Shown here: positions 9,590 through 19,459 of the stretch, piece by piece | How positions within the stretch are numbered: position 1 is the stretch's first letter | Layout: every line of letters begins with the position of its first letter | NCBI RefSeq assembly: GCF_040371545.1 | Contig: NZ_AP029048.1 | Span: 1,364,001 to 1,428,000, forward strand | From: Synechococcus sp. M16CYN | GTDB taxonomy: Bacteria > Cyanobacteriota > Cyanobacteriia > PCC-6307 > Cyanobiaceae | Direction of reading: 5' to 3' | DNA: 64,000 bases | Position numbers and translations under genes: made by a program | Notes under the pieces: model-generated | Told to the model about the DNA's origin: nothing | Seen by the model: the letters and a program-made list of their open reading frames with translations, nothing else | Databases searched by the model: none

Positions 9590-10396
9590 TCAAGTGTTGA
9601 GGTTCAAACCTCTCGCCAGATCGACCCAGGTCTCAGCGGCTACCTCCTGAGGTCGTTGCTGGAGGTTAATTCCAATCGATGCAGCTACTAGTTCCAAACG
9701 CCTAGGATCAATCACAGATGTGAGCGTGTTGCGCAACATCTTGCGCCGGGTTTGAAAAACCCGTTTCAGGAGCCACTCTACCTGACTGGCTAAGCCTGAT
9801 TCTAAGCGCTTCTCTGGCGGGAATGGCTTTAACAGAATGGCCTCCGACTCTACCTTTGGTGGTGGTTGGAAACAACAGGGAGGAACTGAACAAACCCAAG
9901 AGCAATGAGCCAGGAGCTGCATCCGAACACTCAAGGCACTGAAACCACTCTGACCCGGTTTGGCTCGAATTCGTTCGGCCACTTCTTTTTGTATCAGTAA
10001 CACCAAGCACTCATATGTTGGATTAGCTGGTCGGTCGAGACGCCCAATCAAACGCCCTAATAATGGACCTGTGATGTTGTAAGGGATATTGGCAACAACC
10101 TTGTTAGCAAAACTTGCATCAGCCAGACGCAGCGACGCCTGTAAGACATCACCCTGCTGAAGGCTGAATTTGGGGTGGCTTCCAAAGCGATTTTGGAGAA
10201 CTTCCACCAGGTTACGATCCAGTTCTATCGCATGGATTAGTGCTGCCGACGAAGCAAGTAATCGTTTCGTCAGAGCACCATGTCCAGGCCCCACCTCTAA
10301 AATGCGGTCATCCGGTTGGAGATCGGCAGCCTTTACGATCTGAGCAAGTACCTGCTCATCATGCAGCCAATGCTGACCAAAACGCCTACGAATCAC
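9590..10396 (-). CDS. rsmA: 16S rRNA dimethyladenosine methyltransferase
   Basis: A 268-residue KsgA/RsmA enzyme: [14 protein letters not shown] at the N-terminus, the SAM-binding [13 protein letters not shown] near residue 34, and the catalytic [14 protein letters not shown] near 103. It dimethylates two adjacent adenines at the 3' end of 16S rRNA, a late step in small-subunit assembly. GTG start at 10396. It is the first gene of the minus-strand group rsmA-ispE-DUF3082. Confidence 0.95.
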   Translation of the reverse strand: MIRRRFGQHWLHDEQVLAQIVKAADLQPDDRILEVGPGHGALTKRLLASSAALIHAIELDRNLVEVLQNRFGSHPKFSLQQGDVLQASLRLADASFANKVVANIPYNITGPLLGRLIGRLDRPANPTYECLVLLIQKEVAERIRAKPGQSGFSALSVRMQLLAHCSWVCSVPPCCFQPPPKVESEAILLKPFPPEKRLESGLASQVEWLLKRVFQTRRKMLRNTLTSVIDPRRLELVAASIGINLQQRPQEVAAETWVDLARGLNLNT

Positions 10397-10976
10397 ATTG
10401 GTTCAAGTACCTAAGGATATATAGTGACTCTAAAATCTCTTCGTACGACCGAGTCTAGGTTGAGTTAAGTTGAGTATTTCGCATTGTGTAAAATCACTCG
10501 GTCAGGGCATGAGGGATAATCTCCATAGGTAGCTCTGTCGCAAAATACATCACTCCTTTCGTATCAAACTCCAGCATGAGTTAGTCTTGAATTACTAGAC
10601 TTCGCCGATTATAAGCTTTAATGTGATTGTTTTTTCGTGAGAGTAAGCTCAGGGATAGGTGTATTTCCGAAATGCCCATTTGAACGAAAACGAAATACAA
10701 ACAGTATGGGAGTATGGATTAATAACTCTCAAAATAATGAATCTTGAATAACAACAAGATCAACAAAGCCCTATCAAGTCACGCCGCCTTAGTCGATTTA
10801 TTATTTCGAAATCTCATAGACATATATCCTACAACATTTGGATTCTAAAATTCGAAGAAAATCAGAGGAAGCAACAACTCTAAGAACATTTCCAGTGCGT
10901 ATTATGCTCTCAACGCAATTAATTTATGACCAACTACAACACACAGATAAAGAAATACAAAACAAGTTTGCGAGAG
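10397..10976. other. Intergenic region upstream of rsmA
   Basis: About 580 bp with no frame that looks coding. The rsmA promoter should lie at the left end of this stretch, but I could not fix a convincing box. Base composition falls toward AT in the middle (about 10600-10950). Confidence 0.5.
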
Positions 10977-11005
10977 TTGACGTAGCGTGAAGGTGCTGGT
11001 ATTAG
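10977..11005 (+). promoter_or_regulatory. Sigma-70-type promoter of small RNA
   Basis: TTGACG at 10977-10982 and TATTAG at 11000-11005 with exactly 17 bases between them. This close match to -35/-10 consensus lies just before a short segment that ends in a strong terminator. The transcript start is expected near 11011-11013. Confidence 0.6.
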
Positions 11006-11010
11006 GTGTG

Positions 11011-11080
11011 CCAGAACGTGGACCGTCGGTTGCTAGGTTGCACCCCTCACCTAAGCCTTAACTGCCGGGTTTAGGTTTTT
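11011..11080 (+). ncRNA. Candidate ~70-nt small RNA, Yfr1-like layout
   Basis: Between the promoter and the terminator lies a roughly 70-base segment with no open reading frame. It can form a small 5' stem (ACC with GGT, GTG with CAC alternatives), then holds an exposed pyrimidine-rich stretch GCACCCCTCACC, then the terminator stem. Cyanobacterial Yfr1 has the same size and order (stem, unpaired CUCCUCAC-type motif, terminator), but the bases here differ from the canonical Yfr1 core, so I call it Yfr1-like only by layout. It could be another small RNA class. Confidence 0.5.
11049..11080 (+). terminator. Rho-independent terminator of small RNA
   Basis: ACCTAAGCC (11049-11057) pairs with the following GGTTTAGGT-type arm (about 11068-11076) in a 9-bp stem with one G-T pair, a loop of about 10 bases, and a run of five T at 11076-11080. 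Confidence 0.75.
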
Positions 11081-11291
11081 GTTATTACTCAGTAAGTTCG
11101 ATCAATTTTAGTGACATGCCGGCGTGGTAAGGCTAGGGTCCAGCTCTTGTCCTTAGGTCGATGAGCCTTGGAAGCCGTTTTAACATCCAATCTTCTGTTC
11201 AGTACAGCTGCTGCAAGTACGTTTTCACGCTATGTGATCCCATCGATTTCTAGTCTGTCACAATGAGTCATAGTAGAACTCATTTAAGTTT

Positions 11292-11804
11292 ATGACACCA
11301 TTAAGGATGGAACAGATGTATAGCGGACAACTAGCTTTTTTAGTCGCATTCTTTTTCATGCTGACCCCGTTTGTTTGTTTTACTGCGTCAACCATGGCAG
11401 CCATGGATGTGGCCAAGCAGGTGCTCATTGGCGCTGATTATTCCCATAAAGATCTAGCTGGGGCTACCTTCAACCTCAGCAATCTTCGAGAAGCTAACCT
11501 CTCTGGCTCTGATCTTCACGGAGCCAGTTTGTATGGAGCAAAGCTCCAGGACGCCGACCTCAGTAATACAGACCTGAGGGAAGCTACTTTGGATTCGGCT
11601 GTACTGATCGGCACCAACTTGCGCAACGCGGTATTGGAAGGCGCTTTTGCGTTCAACACCCGTTTCACTAATGTTGTGATCACCGGTGCCGATTTCACAG
11701 ACGTACCCATGAGAGCTGATCAGATCAAAAGTCTCTGTGGTGTTGCGGACGGCACTAACCCCGTCACGGGCCGCGATACTCGTGAAAGTCTCGGCTGCAA
11801 CTAA
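11292..11804 (+). CDS. Exported pentapeptide-repeat protein
   Basis: 170 residues. A hydrophobic signal segment (about 13-37, LAFLVAFFFMLTPFVCF, ending near TMAAMD) precedes roughly 14 pentapeptide repeats of the A(D/N)Lxx type: FNLSNLREANLSGSDL, then GASLYGAKLQDADLSNTDL. The repeats fold as a right-handed beta helix. The C-terminus has two cysteines (SLCGV and SLGCN), a layout seen in thylakoid-lumen pentapeptide proteins. Its job is unknown. An ATG at 11307 or 11316 could also be the start. It is followed by a small hypothetical gene and rlmH on the same strand. Confidence 0.8.
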   Translation: MTPLRMEQMYSGQLAFLVAFFFMLTPFVCFTASTMAAMDVAKQVLIGADYSHKDLAGATFNLSNLREANLSGSDLHGASLYGAKLQDADLSNTDLREATLDSAVLIGTNLRNAVLEGAFAFNTRFTNVVITGADFTDVPMRADQIKSLCGVADGTNPVTGRDTRESLGCN

Positions 11805-11808
11805 AAAT

Positions 11809-12234
11809 ATGAGTTTTAACTCCCACAGTTTAAATCGCCTGCGTGAATTGAGCAGGAGCTTACCGCAACGTCTTCCTGAACCAAAAATGCCGACAAGGCC
11901 AAAGGCTAGTCAAATCCGCCACAAGGTGGAAACAGAAGAAGATACTGAGAATTTATTTCGGGAACTGATGCAAGTAAGCAGTGATGGAAAGGTGCCTAAG
12001 CACTTAATGACTCGCTTAAAACAACTTGAACAACGCCAAGCGTTCTCATCAAGAACTATTAACTTATCATCCGAGGCTAAGCCCAATCTACCTCTCTTAA
12101 ACAAGGCTCCCGCTGGTCGAAGCAAAGCCGTCGATCCTCAGCGATCAAAAGTAACCGCTAGCAATGAATTAGATAGCCTCTATGTGGCTTTTCACCAAAT
12201 GCTGCTCGAAGACGAAGAGCATCCCAGTAATTGA
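11809..12234 (+). CDS. Conserved-looking hypothetical protein
   Basis: About 141 residues, hydrophilic and rich in Arg, Lys, Gln and Glu, beginning [21 protein letters not shown] central helical part reads [19 protein letters not shown], and the acidic C-terminus is [14 protein letters not shown]. The frame is open further upstream, but the ATG at 11809, five bases after the pentapeptide gene, is the natural start. Its stop overlaps the rlmH start (TTGA). It looks like a cyanobacterial protein of unknown function that travels with rlmH; no domain recognised. Confidence 0.65.
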   Translation: MSFNSHSLNRLRELSRSLPQRLPEPKMPTRPKASQIRHKVETEEDTENLFRELMQVSSDGKVPKHLMTRLKQLEQRQAFSSRTINLSSEAKPNLPLLNKAPAGRSKAVDPQRSKVTASNELDSLYVAFHQMLLEDEEHPSN

Positions 12235-12665
12235 ACCCCTCTCGTTGTCGGATTTTGGCAGTGGGAAAGGTGCGCCGCGGTTGGATTCAGGAAGGAATAG
12301 ATCTTTACTTGAAACGATTACCTGGTCTCAATGTTATCGAGTTGCGCGATAGTACACCTGAAAAAGAAGCTGAAGCAGTCCAGGCTGCGATACATCCAAA
12401 GGAAAACCTCATAATTCTTATGGAACAAGGAGAATATTTGGGTTCCGTTCTTTTCGCGAAGCGCTTGGAACACTTAGGGAACGAGCGACTTGTTTTCGTG
12501 ATCGGTGGTGCTGATGGAATGACTGCAAAGCTCAAATCACGAGCGAATTGGCAGCTCAGTCTTTCACCGATGACCTTCCCACACGAACTCGCGCGGCTGA
12601 TTTTAGTCGAGCAATTATTCCGAGCCCAAACAATCCTTCAAGGTGGCCCTTACCATCGGGCCTAG
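12231..12665 (+). CDS. rlmH: 23S rRNA (pseudouridine1915-N3)-methyltransferase
   Basis: A 144-residue SPOUT methyltransferase. Landmarks are [20 protein letters not shown] at the start, [20 protein letters not shown] in the middle, and the SAM-binding knot [17 protein letters not shown] with [20 protein letters not shown] near the end, closing with GGPYHR as in the family. It methylates pseudouridine 1915 of helix 69. The TTG start overlaps the stop of the preceding gene. It is the last gene before the AT-rich desert. Confidence 0.93.
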   Translation: MNPSRCRILAVGKVRRGWIQEGIDLYLKRLPGLNVIELRDSTPEKEAEAVQAAIHPKENLIILMEQGEYLGSVLFAKRLEHLGNERLVFVIGGADGMTAKLKSRANWQLSLSPMTFPHELARLILVEQLFRAQTILQGGPYHRA

Positions 12666-13107
12666 GGATAGACGATTCTGAACTAATGATTATCGGACTT
12701 AGGATTGACCTGATGCTCTATACTTTCACCCTGTTGTTTTCTGTACATGAGAAATCAGTAAATTAATTTATTCGACACCCTAATAATATCAAATATTTCT
12801 ATATTTATGTTAAAAACAATCTAAATCTAAAAAATTAATTATTAAGTTTTGCTAAACAGCATGAGTATATTATTTATGTGTGAAAATTTATTTTTAGCGT
12901 GACATTCTTGAAAAATAATCTCTGGAAACAGTTAAGATAGGCGTCAGAATAGTATTAAATATGACAAGATACTAATTTATGCAGATAATCTGTTATTTTT
13001 AAATACTATTAAATTTTATCTATAGTGCCATTAATCAGCTAAAATATTAATCCCACTTCTAGAGAAAAAAGACATAAAATTATAATATAAATACTAGAGA
13101 AAATCTC

Positions 13108-13139
13108 TCCATCTAATATTTAAGAAAAGATTAGATGGA
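13108..13139. repeat. 10-bp inverted repeat in AT-rich stretch
   Basis: TCCATCTAAT (13108-13117) and ATTAGATGGA (13130-13139) are perfect inverted copies around a 12-base loop. No T-run follows. Confidence 0.6.
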
Positions 13140-13618
13140 AGCACTATTACATTGTCTGCTGGCTACATCTGTGGCGACTTTACATTCTAAAATCTATTTA
13201 TTTAGATTCTTTATAGTGATATATAAGTCATCTTAATAATTATTTTTTTGAATAATATTCAAGATTTTAAATTTATCAAAAATAATAATTACAATAATTT
13301 TTTACTTAATCAGAAAATTAATCTTTAACCTTCCTTGATACAGATTCTATCTGCTAAATAAATAAGTTGCAATATTATTGATCAAAGTCAACGGCTTCAT
13401 AAATATTTTGGATTAACAAATTCGCCAAACCAGCAACGAAGTATTTAATTGCTTGATACACGCATAAGCTTAGATAGCAAAAGTTAGACTAATTGTGTTG
13501 TTCATCTTCACTAAGTTGCGATTGGCATAATTTTTATCAATTCGTTATCTTTACGACAACACTTACGAGATTCTCAATAACATGTTCCATCAGAATACTT
13601 ATACTTTTTGGCTCAGCT

Positions 13619-13686
13619 AGTGATCTGATTATCGTGGAGCAAAATCTGGACATAAGGATGACTAACTAACCTCAAGACAGATCACT
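13619..13686. repeat. 9-bp long-range stem
   Basis: AGTGATCTG at 13619-13627 is matched by CAGATCACT at 13678-13686, enclosing 50 bases that are richer in G and C than their surroundings. It could be the closing stem of a structured RNA or chance. Confidence 0.3.
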
Positions 13687-13800
13687 ATCTCAATGAATGC
13701 TTATGCCCTCTTACAAAGCTTTCTTGCTTTGCTTAATCTTTTAGAGCTATAATAATGAGTATAACTTTAATAATGACTTTAATTAATACATTAATAAAAA

Positions 13801-14001
13801 GTGAAATTAAATATATCTTCACTGATTACTATGCTTTACTTTTTTCCTATGCTGTATCTATTTAGCATGAATTATGCACATAAAATTATTAATAGTCATT
13901 CTGTCATACAAAAAATTATATACCCATTTTTAAGATTCATTTCTATAATTTTAATTTTTACTGTGATAGAATTGGTTAGTAATTTTTCCGAGAATTTGTA
14001 G
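13801..14001 (+). CDS. Doubtful small hydrophobic ORF
   Basis: A 66-residue frame with GTG start and very AT-rich codons: FFPMLYLFSMNYAHKII and FLRFISIILIFTVIELV could be two membrane helices. In sequence this AT-rich, hydrophobic frames arise by chance, and there is no ribosome-binding site or neighbour to support it. It is the only frame of this length in the desert. Confidence 0.2.
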   Translation: MKLNISSLITMLYFFPMLYLFSMNYAHKIINSHSVIQKIIYPFLRFISIILIFTVIELVSNFSENL

Positions 14002-15565
14002 AAAAACTTATTTAAAAATAAGGATTATTTAGTAGATAAAAACATCTAAATCAACAAGAGTCTAAGTATATAAGAGTAAACAATGCCACTAATTAAAACC
14101 TTTTCGCGGAGCGCAACTTAACCTCACAGATATATGAACGAGCTGCTCGAATAAGTATAAAATACAGTTGTATAGTCATTCTTTGACCAATTCATTTTAG
14201 ATCATATATTAGCATTTCAGTATTAACTAAGTTGATAGTTTTATAAGTAGAGATTTGCCTCAACTAGTAGTTGATTAATACACGCTCTTATATCTAACTT
14301 AGTGTACTCGGAAGCAGCAACTTGAAAATCAGAGTTTGAACGATATTAGAAGAAGTTTAGTATAATAGTACTATTTCTCCTATTCTCCTGATATTGAGTT
14401 GTTAAGAATGATATATACTTGTTCTTACTAATCAATATAAAGCTAAAAATTACGATGAATAAATAAAAATAACTATTCCAAATAACTTAGGATTTTGAAC
14501 AGCAAAAGTGATTACCTTAGAAAATAAAATGACACTGTAAATAGTGATAGATTTACCAACCTAGTAAGGCTTAACAATTTTAGGTAAATCAAGGTTAAGG
14601 TTTTAACTAAGTAGCTCAATATTAATAATATTTATCTGATACAAATTAGTTAACTGATAAAAAATAATAGAAATGATAAAATAACGACTAAGTTTTAATC
14701 ATTTATAACATGATAATCATAATTATAGAAACAGCTACTATTATTATCAATGTTGATATGAGCAAACTTGAAAAAAGCTTTTTTTAATGTGAGTCTGATT
14801 ACAATCAGTAGCAGCGGTGGATGGAGTTAGTAGCCACTGGATTGGTCATATTGAAAAAGAGCACGAATAATATAGTTGAGTTTTTATCGTTATTATTGAT
14901 GGTTAAGTAGGCTAAGAAAAAGTCGACAATAAAGAAATAAAAATTGTTTGGTTATCATTATACATGATAGAGTTATGATTTTTGACTAGTTCTTTAATTA
15001 AATCTTTATTATAGTATAGATAGCAAAAATATTTCTAGAATCGGTAGTAAATTTGTCAAAATGAAAACCATTAAGATAATAAACAATTAGTTAAAATAAT
15101 CAATAATCTTATACTTAAGCAAGAGACGTCAGCAGATACTTAATAGACTTTTAAAGTAAATAAATATGCCATCCTAGCAATTTTGTTTTGTTTACCTAGC
15201 CATTCAAGTACTATAGTTTAATCAAGCGTCACACCACTGTTATTGGATTTTAAATGCAATTAAAAGCAACAAAAATTAATCAAATTTAGATTAAAACTTT
15301 TTAAAATATGAAAGATTTACTTTTTAGCGACACACCATTTTATTGAACTGATTATAATAAATAGTAAAACTATGCTATTGTATTTACTGAATATTAAAAA
15401 TCAAAATTAATTTTATTGGGTTTACGCATTTATGAGAAGAATAGTTACATAAAATTTATTAATTTGATCACTATTCATTTATCTATACATAGCCAAAATA
15501 TTCGCATTGCGAATTGTTTATGCTACTAGTTCTATAATGTATAAACCAGAAAAACATAAGTGCTT

Positions 15566-15600
15566 TTGCTCTGTAGATAGTTACGGAGCAATTTTTATTT
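15566..15600 (+). terminator. Rho-independent terminator within the AT-rich stretch
   Basis: TTGCTCTGTAG (15566-15576) and TTACGGAGCAA (15581-15591) form an 11-bp stem (two G-T pairs) with a 4-base loop, followed by TTTTTATTTT. It implies a plus-strand transcript ending here, although no gene is visible upstream. Confidence 0.65.
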
Positions 15601-15880
15601 TGTTTATATTAATTAGATCATCACAGATTTAACATTTGGCTCAATGAGTAGCTGGATGGAAAGATTAACAAGTTGCTTTTCACAACTACAATTTTTAGCT
15701 AAAGATCATGATAAGTAGCTTAAGAAGCTTGACGGATTAGAATTATATTGAGATAAAAATATATTTTAAATAGATAAACCTGCCAATGATTAGATGTCAT
15801 AAAATAACGGCGCGCTTTACCATTATGTTGAGTTACAGGGGCTGCCAATTTGAAGAACGATGGCTTAGGCAAAAACACAG

Positions 15881-18010
15881 TTAACCAGATTCGGAATCCT
15901 GAGTTTGAAGGTATCGACTTCCATCAACTCGTACTGTAGGCAGTATCATCTCAGCCGCGTTTTTAGCCAGCGCTGCGTAGCTTCCGCAGCGCTGCCGGTC
16001 GAAATGCAAAAGACATCTGCGCTCAGCATAGTACAACTCCTGGTAATGCAATGCATCGCGATTCAAATCATTAAACAACGACTGGATAAGCTCTTCCATA
16101 TTGACATTGTCCTGCTGATCTGTAGTCTGATTCGATTGGTCGATGATCATTGCGATACATGACTCCAACGTTTGTAGTTGTTGGCTGCCCCATGTTTCTA
16201 GTAAATGGCGACAACGTTTCAAACTTTTTTGACGTTCGAGCAGCGCAGCTGTACCGCGTAAATATTTAAGCGGATCGGAAAGGGCAACTTGTTGGAGTTC
16301 GTCTAATTTGAGCAACGGAGTGAGATATGATATCAAAGCATTGTTTTCTAATAACAGCTGATCGGTAAGCAACTGGGGCAAATCTAGGACATCTAAGCCT
16401 TCTCCAGCATCTTCACGGCAGTTGATTGCTTTAAGACGACCAGCCCCCAGATTTGTTTCCTCAATTTCAGTAATTGCAGCCCAAATATGATTATAGTGCT
16501 GAATGGCGAAATCCTCGAGTTCTCGTTCATGTAATTCTTGGCGAATCATTACCCGATTATGAGGGCAATGGAGATACAACCGAAGTAAGTCGGCTTCTGA
16601 ACGCTCCTGCTGGCTCAACTTATCGGTTTGTTCATGGTGTTTTAAGCGACCATGCCAACGCTGTCCTCTCACTTGCTGACGTAAGTCTTCCTCAAGTTGC
16701 AGGGCAAGACGTCCCCGCCCACCGCTCAGTCGTTCTGCTACTCTCTGCAGGTAGTGGGTTCTTACAGCAGATCTGGGTAGCTTTCCAAACAAAGCAGCTA
16801 GAGAGCTAACTGCTTGCTGGAATTGATCAGCGGACTCCAGATCACGGTCAGCCAAGACTTGTTCGACCTGCCAGTCTAGCCATAGCGGGGCTTGATTTAA
16901 TAACGCCCGGTAATCATCTGCGTTGTGATCTTTGAGGAACTCATCTGGATCTTTCCCCATAGGCAAATTAAGGACCCGCAGCTCCAGTTGGCCTTGAAGC
17001 GCCAGTTGCGCCACTTCATCGATCGCTCGATTAACAGCACGAATCCCAGCACCATCGGCGTCAAAATTAAGCACAACACGTTTGTTTTCGTTGACGCGGC
17101 AAAGCTGTGTGATTTGCCAATTGCTGAGAGCGGTACCAAGGGCAGCTACCGCATTAGTAATGCCCGCAGCGTGCAACGCGATTACATCGAAATAGCCTTC
17201 TACGACCACGGCACAGCCGTTTTTTCGAATTGCATTAGACGCCTTATCAAGTCCGAATAGATGCTTTCCCTTTTCAAAAATCTCTGTTGCCGGAGAGTTA
17301 AGATACTTTGGCTCACTGTTATCTAGGCTACGGCCACCAAAGCCAACGACGCGCCCTTGGCGATCATGAATCGGAATAATCACACGATGACGAAAGCGAT
17401 CGTAAAACCGATTGCTGTGTTTCAAGGGAACTACTAAACCAGCCGCTTCGAGGAGTTCCGAAGGCATCCTCTCTACCTGGTGCATGTGCTTTAGAAGTCC
17501 ATCCCATTGGTCTGGGGCATATCCCAGTTCAAACACCTCTGAAATGGCAGGGCTGAAACCGCGTTTATCTACAAGGTATTCGACAGCCTCTTTGCCAGCA
17601 GGGCTCTGTAGCTGGCTACGGAACCAGCCGGAAGCAAGGGCTAGTACGCGCTGTAATGCGCTGCGCCGGGATAGGTACTGGCTTAATCGTTTCTGCTGCG
17701 AACCATCAACAGTCTCAATTGGGAGGTGGTATCGACGTGCCAGTTCCAGCACCACATCGCTGAAGTTTTGATGCTGAAATTCCATCAAAAACTTGATAGA
17801 ATTTCCCCCAGCCCCACAAGAAAAGCAATAGTAAAACTGCTTGGTTGGAGAAACCGTCATCGACGGCTTGCTATCGTCATGAAAGGGACAAATGCCGACG
17901 AACTCGCGTCCCTTTTTCTTTAAAACAACGTGTTCACCGACAATATCAACTATATCGGCTCGTTCCTTGACGGCCTCAATCGTTCGTGGATGTAGGCGGG
18001 CGTTGACCAT
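15881..18010 (-). CDS. dnaG: DNA primase
   Basis: 709 residues. The N-terminal CHC2 zinc finger (ICPFHDDSKPSM then YYCFSCGAGG, about 40-70) is followed by the catalytic core with the TOPRIM pieces CAVVVEGYFDVIALHAAGI (about 265-285) and LNFDADGAG (about 313). The long C-terminal helical part fits the helicase-binding domain. The enzyme makes RNA primers for replication. The start codon at 18010 gives the usual MVNARLHPRTIEAVKERADI beginning. The gene is monocistronic here: upstream lies a divergent transporter, and downstream the AT-rich stretch. Confidence 0.96.
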   Translation of the reverse strand: MVNARLHPRTIEAVKERADIVDIVGEHVVLKKKGREFVGICPFHDDSKPSMTVSPTKQFYYCFSCGAGGNSIKFLMEFQHQNFSDVVLELARRYHLPIETVDGSQQKRLSQYLSRRSALQRVLALASGWFRSQLQSPAGKEAVEYLVDKRGFSPAISEVFELGYAPDQWDGLLKHMHQVERMPSELLEAAGLVVPLKHSNRFYDRFRHRVIIPIHDRQGRVVGFGGRSLDNSEPKYLNSPATEIFEKGKHLFGLDKASNAIRKNGCAVVVEGYFDVIALHAAGITNAVAALGTALSNWQITQLCRVNENKRVVLNFDADGAGIRAVNRAIDEVAQLALQGQLELRVLNLPMGKDPDEFLKDHNADDYRALLNQAPLWLDWQVEQVLADRDLESADQFQQAVSSLAALFGKLPRSAVRTHYLQRVAERLSGGRGRLALQLEEDLRQQVRGQRWHGRLKHHEQTDKLSQQERSEADLLRLYLHCPHNRVMIRQELHERELEDFAIQHYNHIWAAITEIEETNLGAGRLKAINCREDAGEGLDVLDLPQLLTDQLLLENNALISYLTPLLKLDELQQVALSDPLKYLRGTAALLERQKSLKRCRHLLETWGSQQLQTLESCIAMIIDQSNQTTDQQDNVNMEELIQSLFNDLNRDALHYQELYYAERRCLLHFDRQRCGSYAALAKNAAEMILPTVRVDGSRYLQTQDSESG

Positions 18011-18049
18011 TACACCATTCTGCGAAGTCGCAGGACACTATCCGCTCCC

Positions 18050-18955
18050 ATGCATCCGCAACCGATGTCTGACCGTGAACCAGCTCCATCGTGGCGGACT
18101 AGCGGCCAGGTTAAGGGCAGCTGCTCACTCATATCTAGCTCACTGGCTTTTAGCTTGATGACTGTCTGCGTCAAGCAGCTGGATGGTCGAATTCCCGTTG
18201 CGGAGATTGTGTTTGTCCGAGCCGTGATCAGCCTAGTACTGACGAGCGTTGGATTGAAGCTGGCAGGAGTCGAACCATGGGGAATTGACCGTAGGCTGCT
18301 ATTAACAAGGGGAATAACAGGCAGTATTGCGCTTCTCTGCTTTTTCCACGCCATTGAGACACTGCCATTGGCAGCAGCAACAGTCCTGCAATACACCTAT
18401 CCTACGTTTACGGCGTTAGCAGCACTGGTGCTGCTCGGAGAATCCTTGCGCAAGCGGATCATCCTCGCTGTCTTGCTGGGGTGGATTGGTGTCGTCTTAG
18501 TGGTTCAGCCAAAATGGTTAACAGATGAAGTAAGCAATTTGCCTCTTATACCTGTACTGATTGGCATTTGCGGAGCGCTCTTTACAGCGTTGGCTTACAT
18601 AAGTGTGAGACGGCTATCGGCAATTGAGCATCCCCTGGTAATCGTTCTGTACTTCCCGTTAATTTCTATTCCGATTACCCTTCCGTGGGTAATCCAAAAT
18701 GGAGTATTGCCCATAGGAGCTGAGTGGATGTGGCTCCTGGGGGTTGGCCTATTCACTCAGCTTGGTCAGGTTTGGGTTACAGACGGACTTCGCCGTTTGC
18801 CGGCAGCCCGAGCTACATCAATCAACTATGTGCAAGTTGCGTTTGCTGCTGGTTGGGGCTTTATCTGGTTTGCAGAATCGATCAGCATTTGGCAGGTTTG
18901 CGGTGGCGGGTTAATTCTGCTCGCGGCCATGGTTAGCCTATCTGCACGCCAATAA
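18050..18955 (+). CDS. EamA/DMT family transporter
   Basis: A 301-residue protein with about ten membrane helices in two EamA halves (about 25-160 and 170-300). Landmarks: VCVKQLDGRIPVAEIVFVRA at the first half and ALAYISVRRLSAIEHPLVIV at the second. The drug/metabolite transporter superfamily exports metabolites or drugs; the substrate cannot be told. It is divergent from dnaG with only about 40 bp between. An ATG at 18065 is an alternative start. Confidence 0.8.
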   Translation: MHPQPMSDREPAPSWRTSGQVKGSCSLISSSLAFSLMTVCVKQLDGRIPVAEIVFVRAVISLVLTSVGLKLAGVEPWGIDRRLLLTRGITGSIALLCFFHAIETLPLAAATVLQYTYPTFTALAALVLLGESLRKRIILAVLLGWIGVVLVVQPKWLTDEVSNLPLIPVLIGICGALFTALAYISVRRLSAIEHPLVIVLYFPLISIPITLPWVIQNGVLPIGAEWMWLLGVGLFTQLGQVWVTDGLRRLPAARATSINYVQVAFAAGWGFIWFAESISIWQVCGGGLILLAAMVSLSARQ

Positions 18956-18965
18956 GTATCTGGAT

Positions 18966-19436
18966 CTAGCCCAATCCAAGCGGGTAGATTTGCCAGGTTT
19001 GACGGTTATCAGCGTCACCGCCACTAGGCCGAGCCAACCTCCAGCTTTGATATCGTTCCCCCTGTTGGAGATATACCTCAAATAGGCTATCGACTTGTAC
19101 CCGATCACCGGGAAGCTGCCAATCAAACCGCCCAGACACGCGCAGCCCCCGCAGCTCTCCAAGCCAAACTGGCTCTTGCTCCTCAACACGAATACGGCTG
19201 ATGCTGGGCATAACTGTCATTGGCGCGAGATCAAGAGAAGTGGAAATAGTTGTTTGAGTTAACTGAATTTGCAAGGATAATGCTTCATTTAACAATACCC
19301 GAGGAGGCTGAGATTCACTGCAAGCAGCCAAAAGAAACAACACTGCAGCTATACATAGCCCATTTACGATTCGGCGCAGAAGACGATTAGAAACCTGAGA
19401 TTGATCGAGGATAGACCCGTGCAGTTGCGGCAACAT
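18966..19436 (-). CDS. Putative lipoprotein
   Basis: 156 residues with a lipoprotein signal: basic head (NRLLRRIVNG), hydrophobic core and lipobox LLAAC at about residue 39, so the mature protein would be lipid-anchored at the cysteine. The mature part is about 118 residues with beta-rich content and ends YQSWRLARPSGGDADN followed by a short tail. No named domain. It faces the EamA gene tail-to-tail and is divergent from ruvA. Confidence 0.65.
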   Translation of the reverse strand: MLPQLHGSILDQSQVSNRLLRRIVNGLCIAAVLFLLAACSESQPPRVLLNEALSLQIQLTQTTISTSLDLAPMTVMPSISRIRVEEQEPVWLGELRGLRVSGRFDWQLPGDRVQVDSLFEVYLQQGERYQSWRLARPSGGDADNRQTWQIYPLGLG

Positions 19437-19459
19437 GATGCAGTTGATTCCCTCTCTTC

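Larger units (their letters stand above)
12667..15880. other. 3.2-kb AT-rich gene-poor stretch
   Basis: Composition changes sharply after rlmH to strongly AT-rich sequence dense in stops in all frames, and returns to normal at dnaG. I see no transposase, tRNA or recognisable domain. It contains one 66-residue hydrophobic frame, a 10-bp inverted repeat at 13108-13139, a 9-bp long-range stem at 13619-13686 and a clear terminator at 15566-15600. It may be decayed former genes or an AT-rich insertion. Confidence 0.7.

Noticed and set aside
12548-12766. Plus frame overlapping the end of rlmH
   Set aside because: Out of frame with rlmH and without recognisable features.
14770-14790. AAAAAAGCTTTTTT palindrome as a terminator
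   Set aside because: The stem is only A-T pairs around GC with no loop; expected by chance in such AT-rich DNA.
12667-15880. CRISPR array or phage remnant in the desert
   Set aside because: No evenly spaced repeats and no phage-like protein in any frame.
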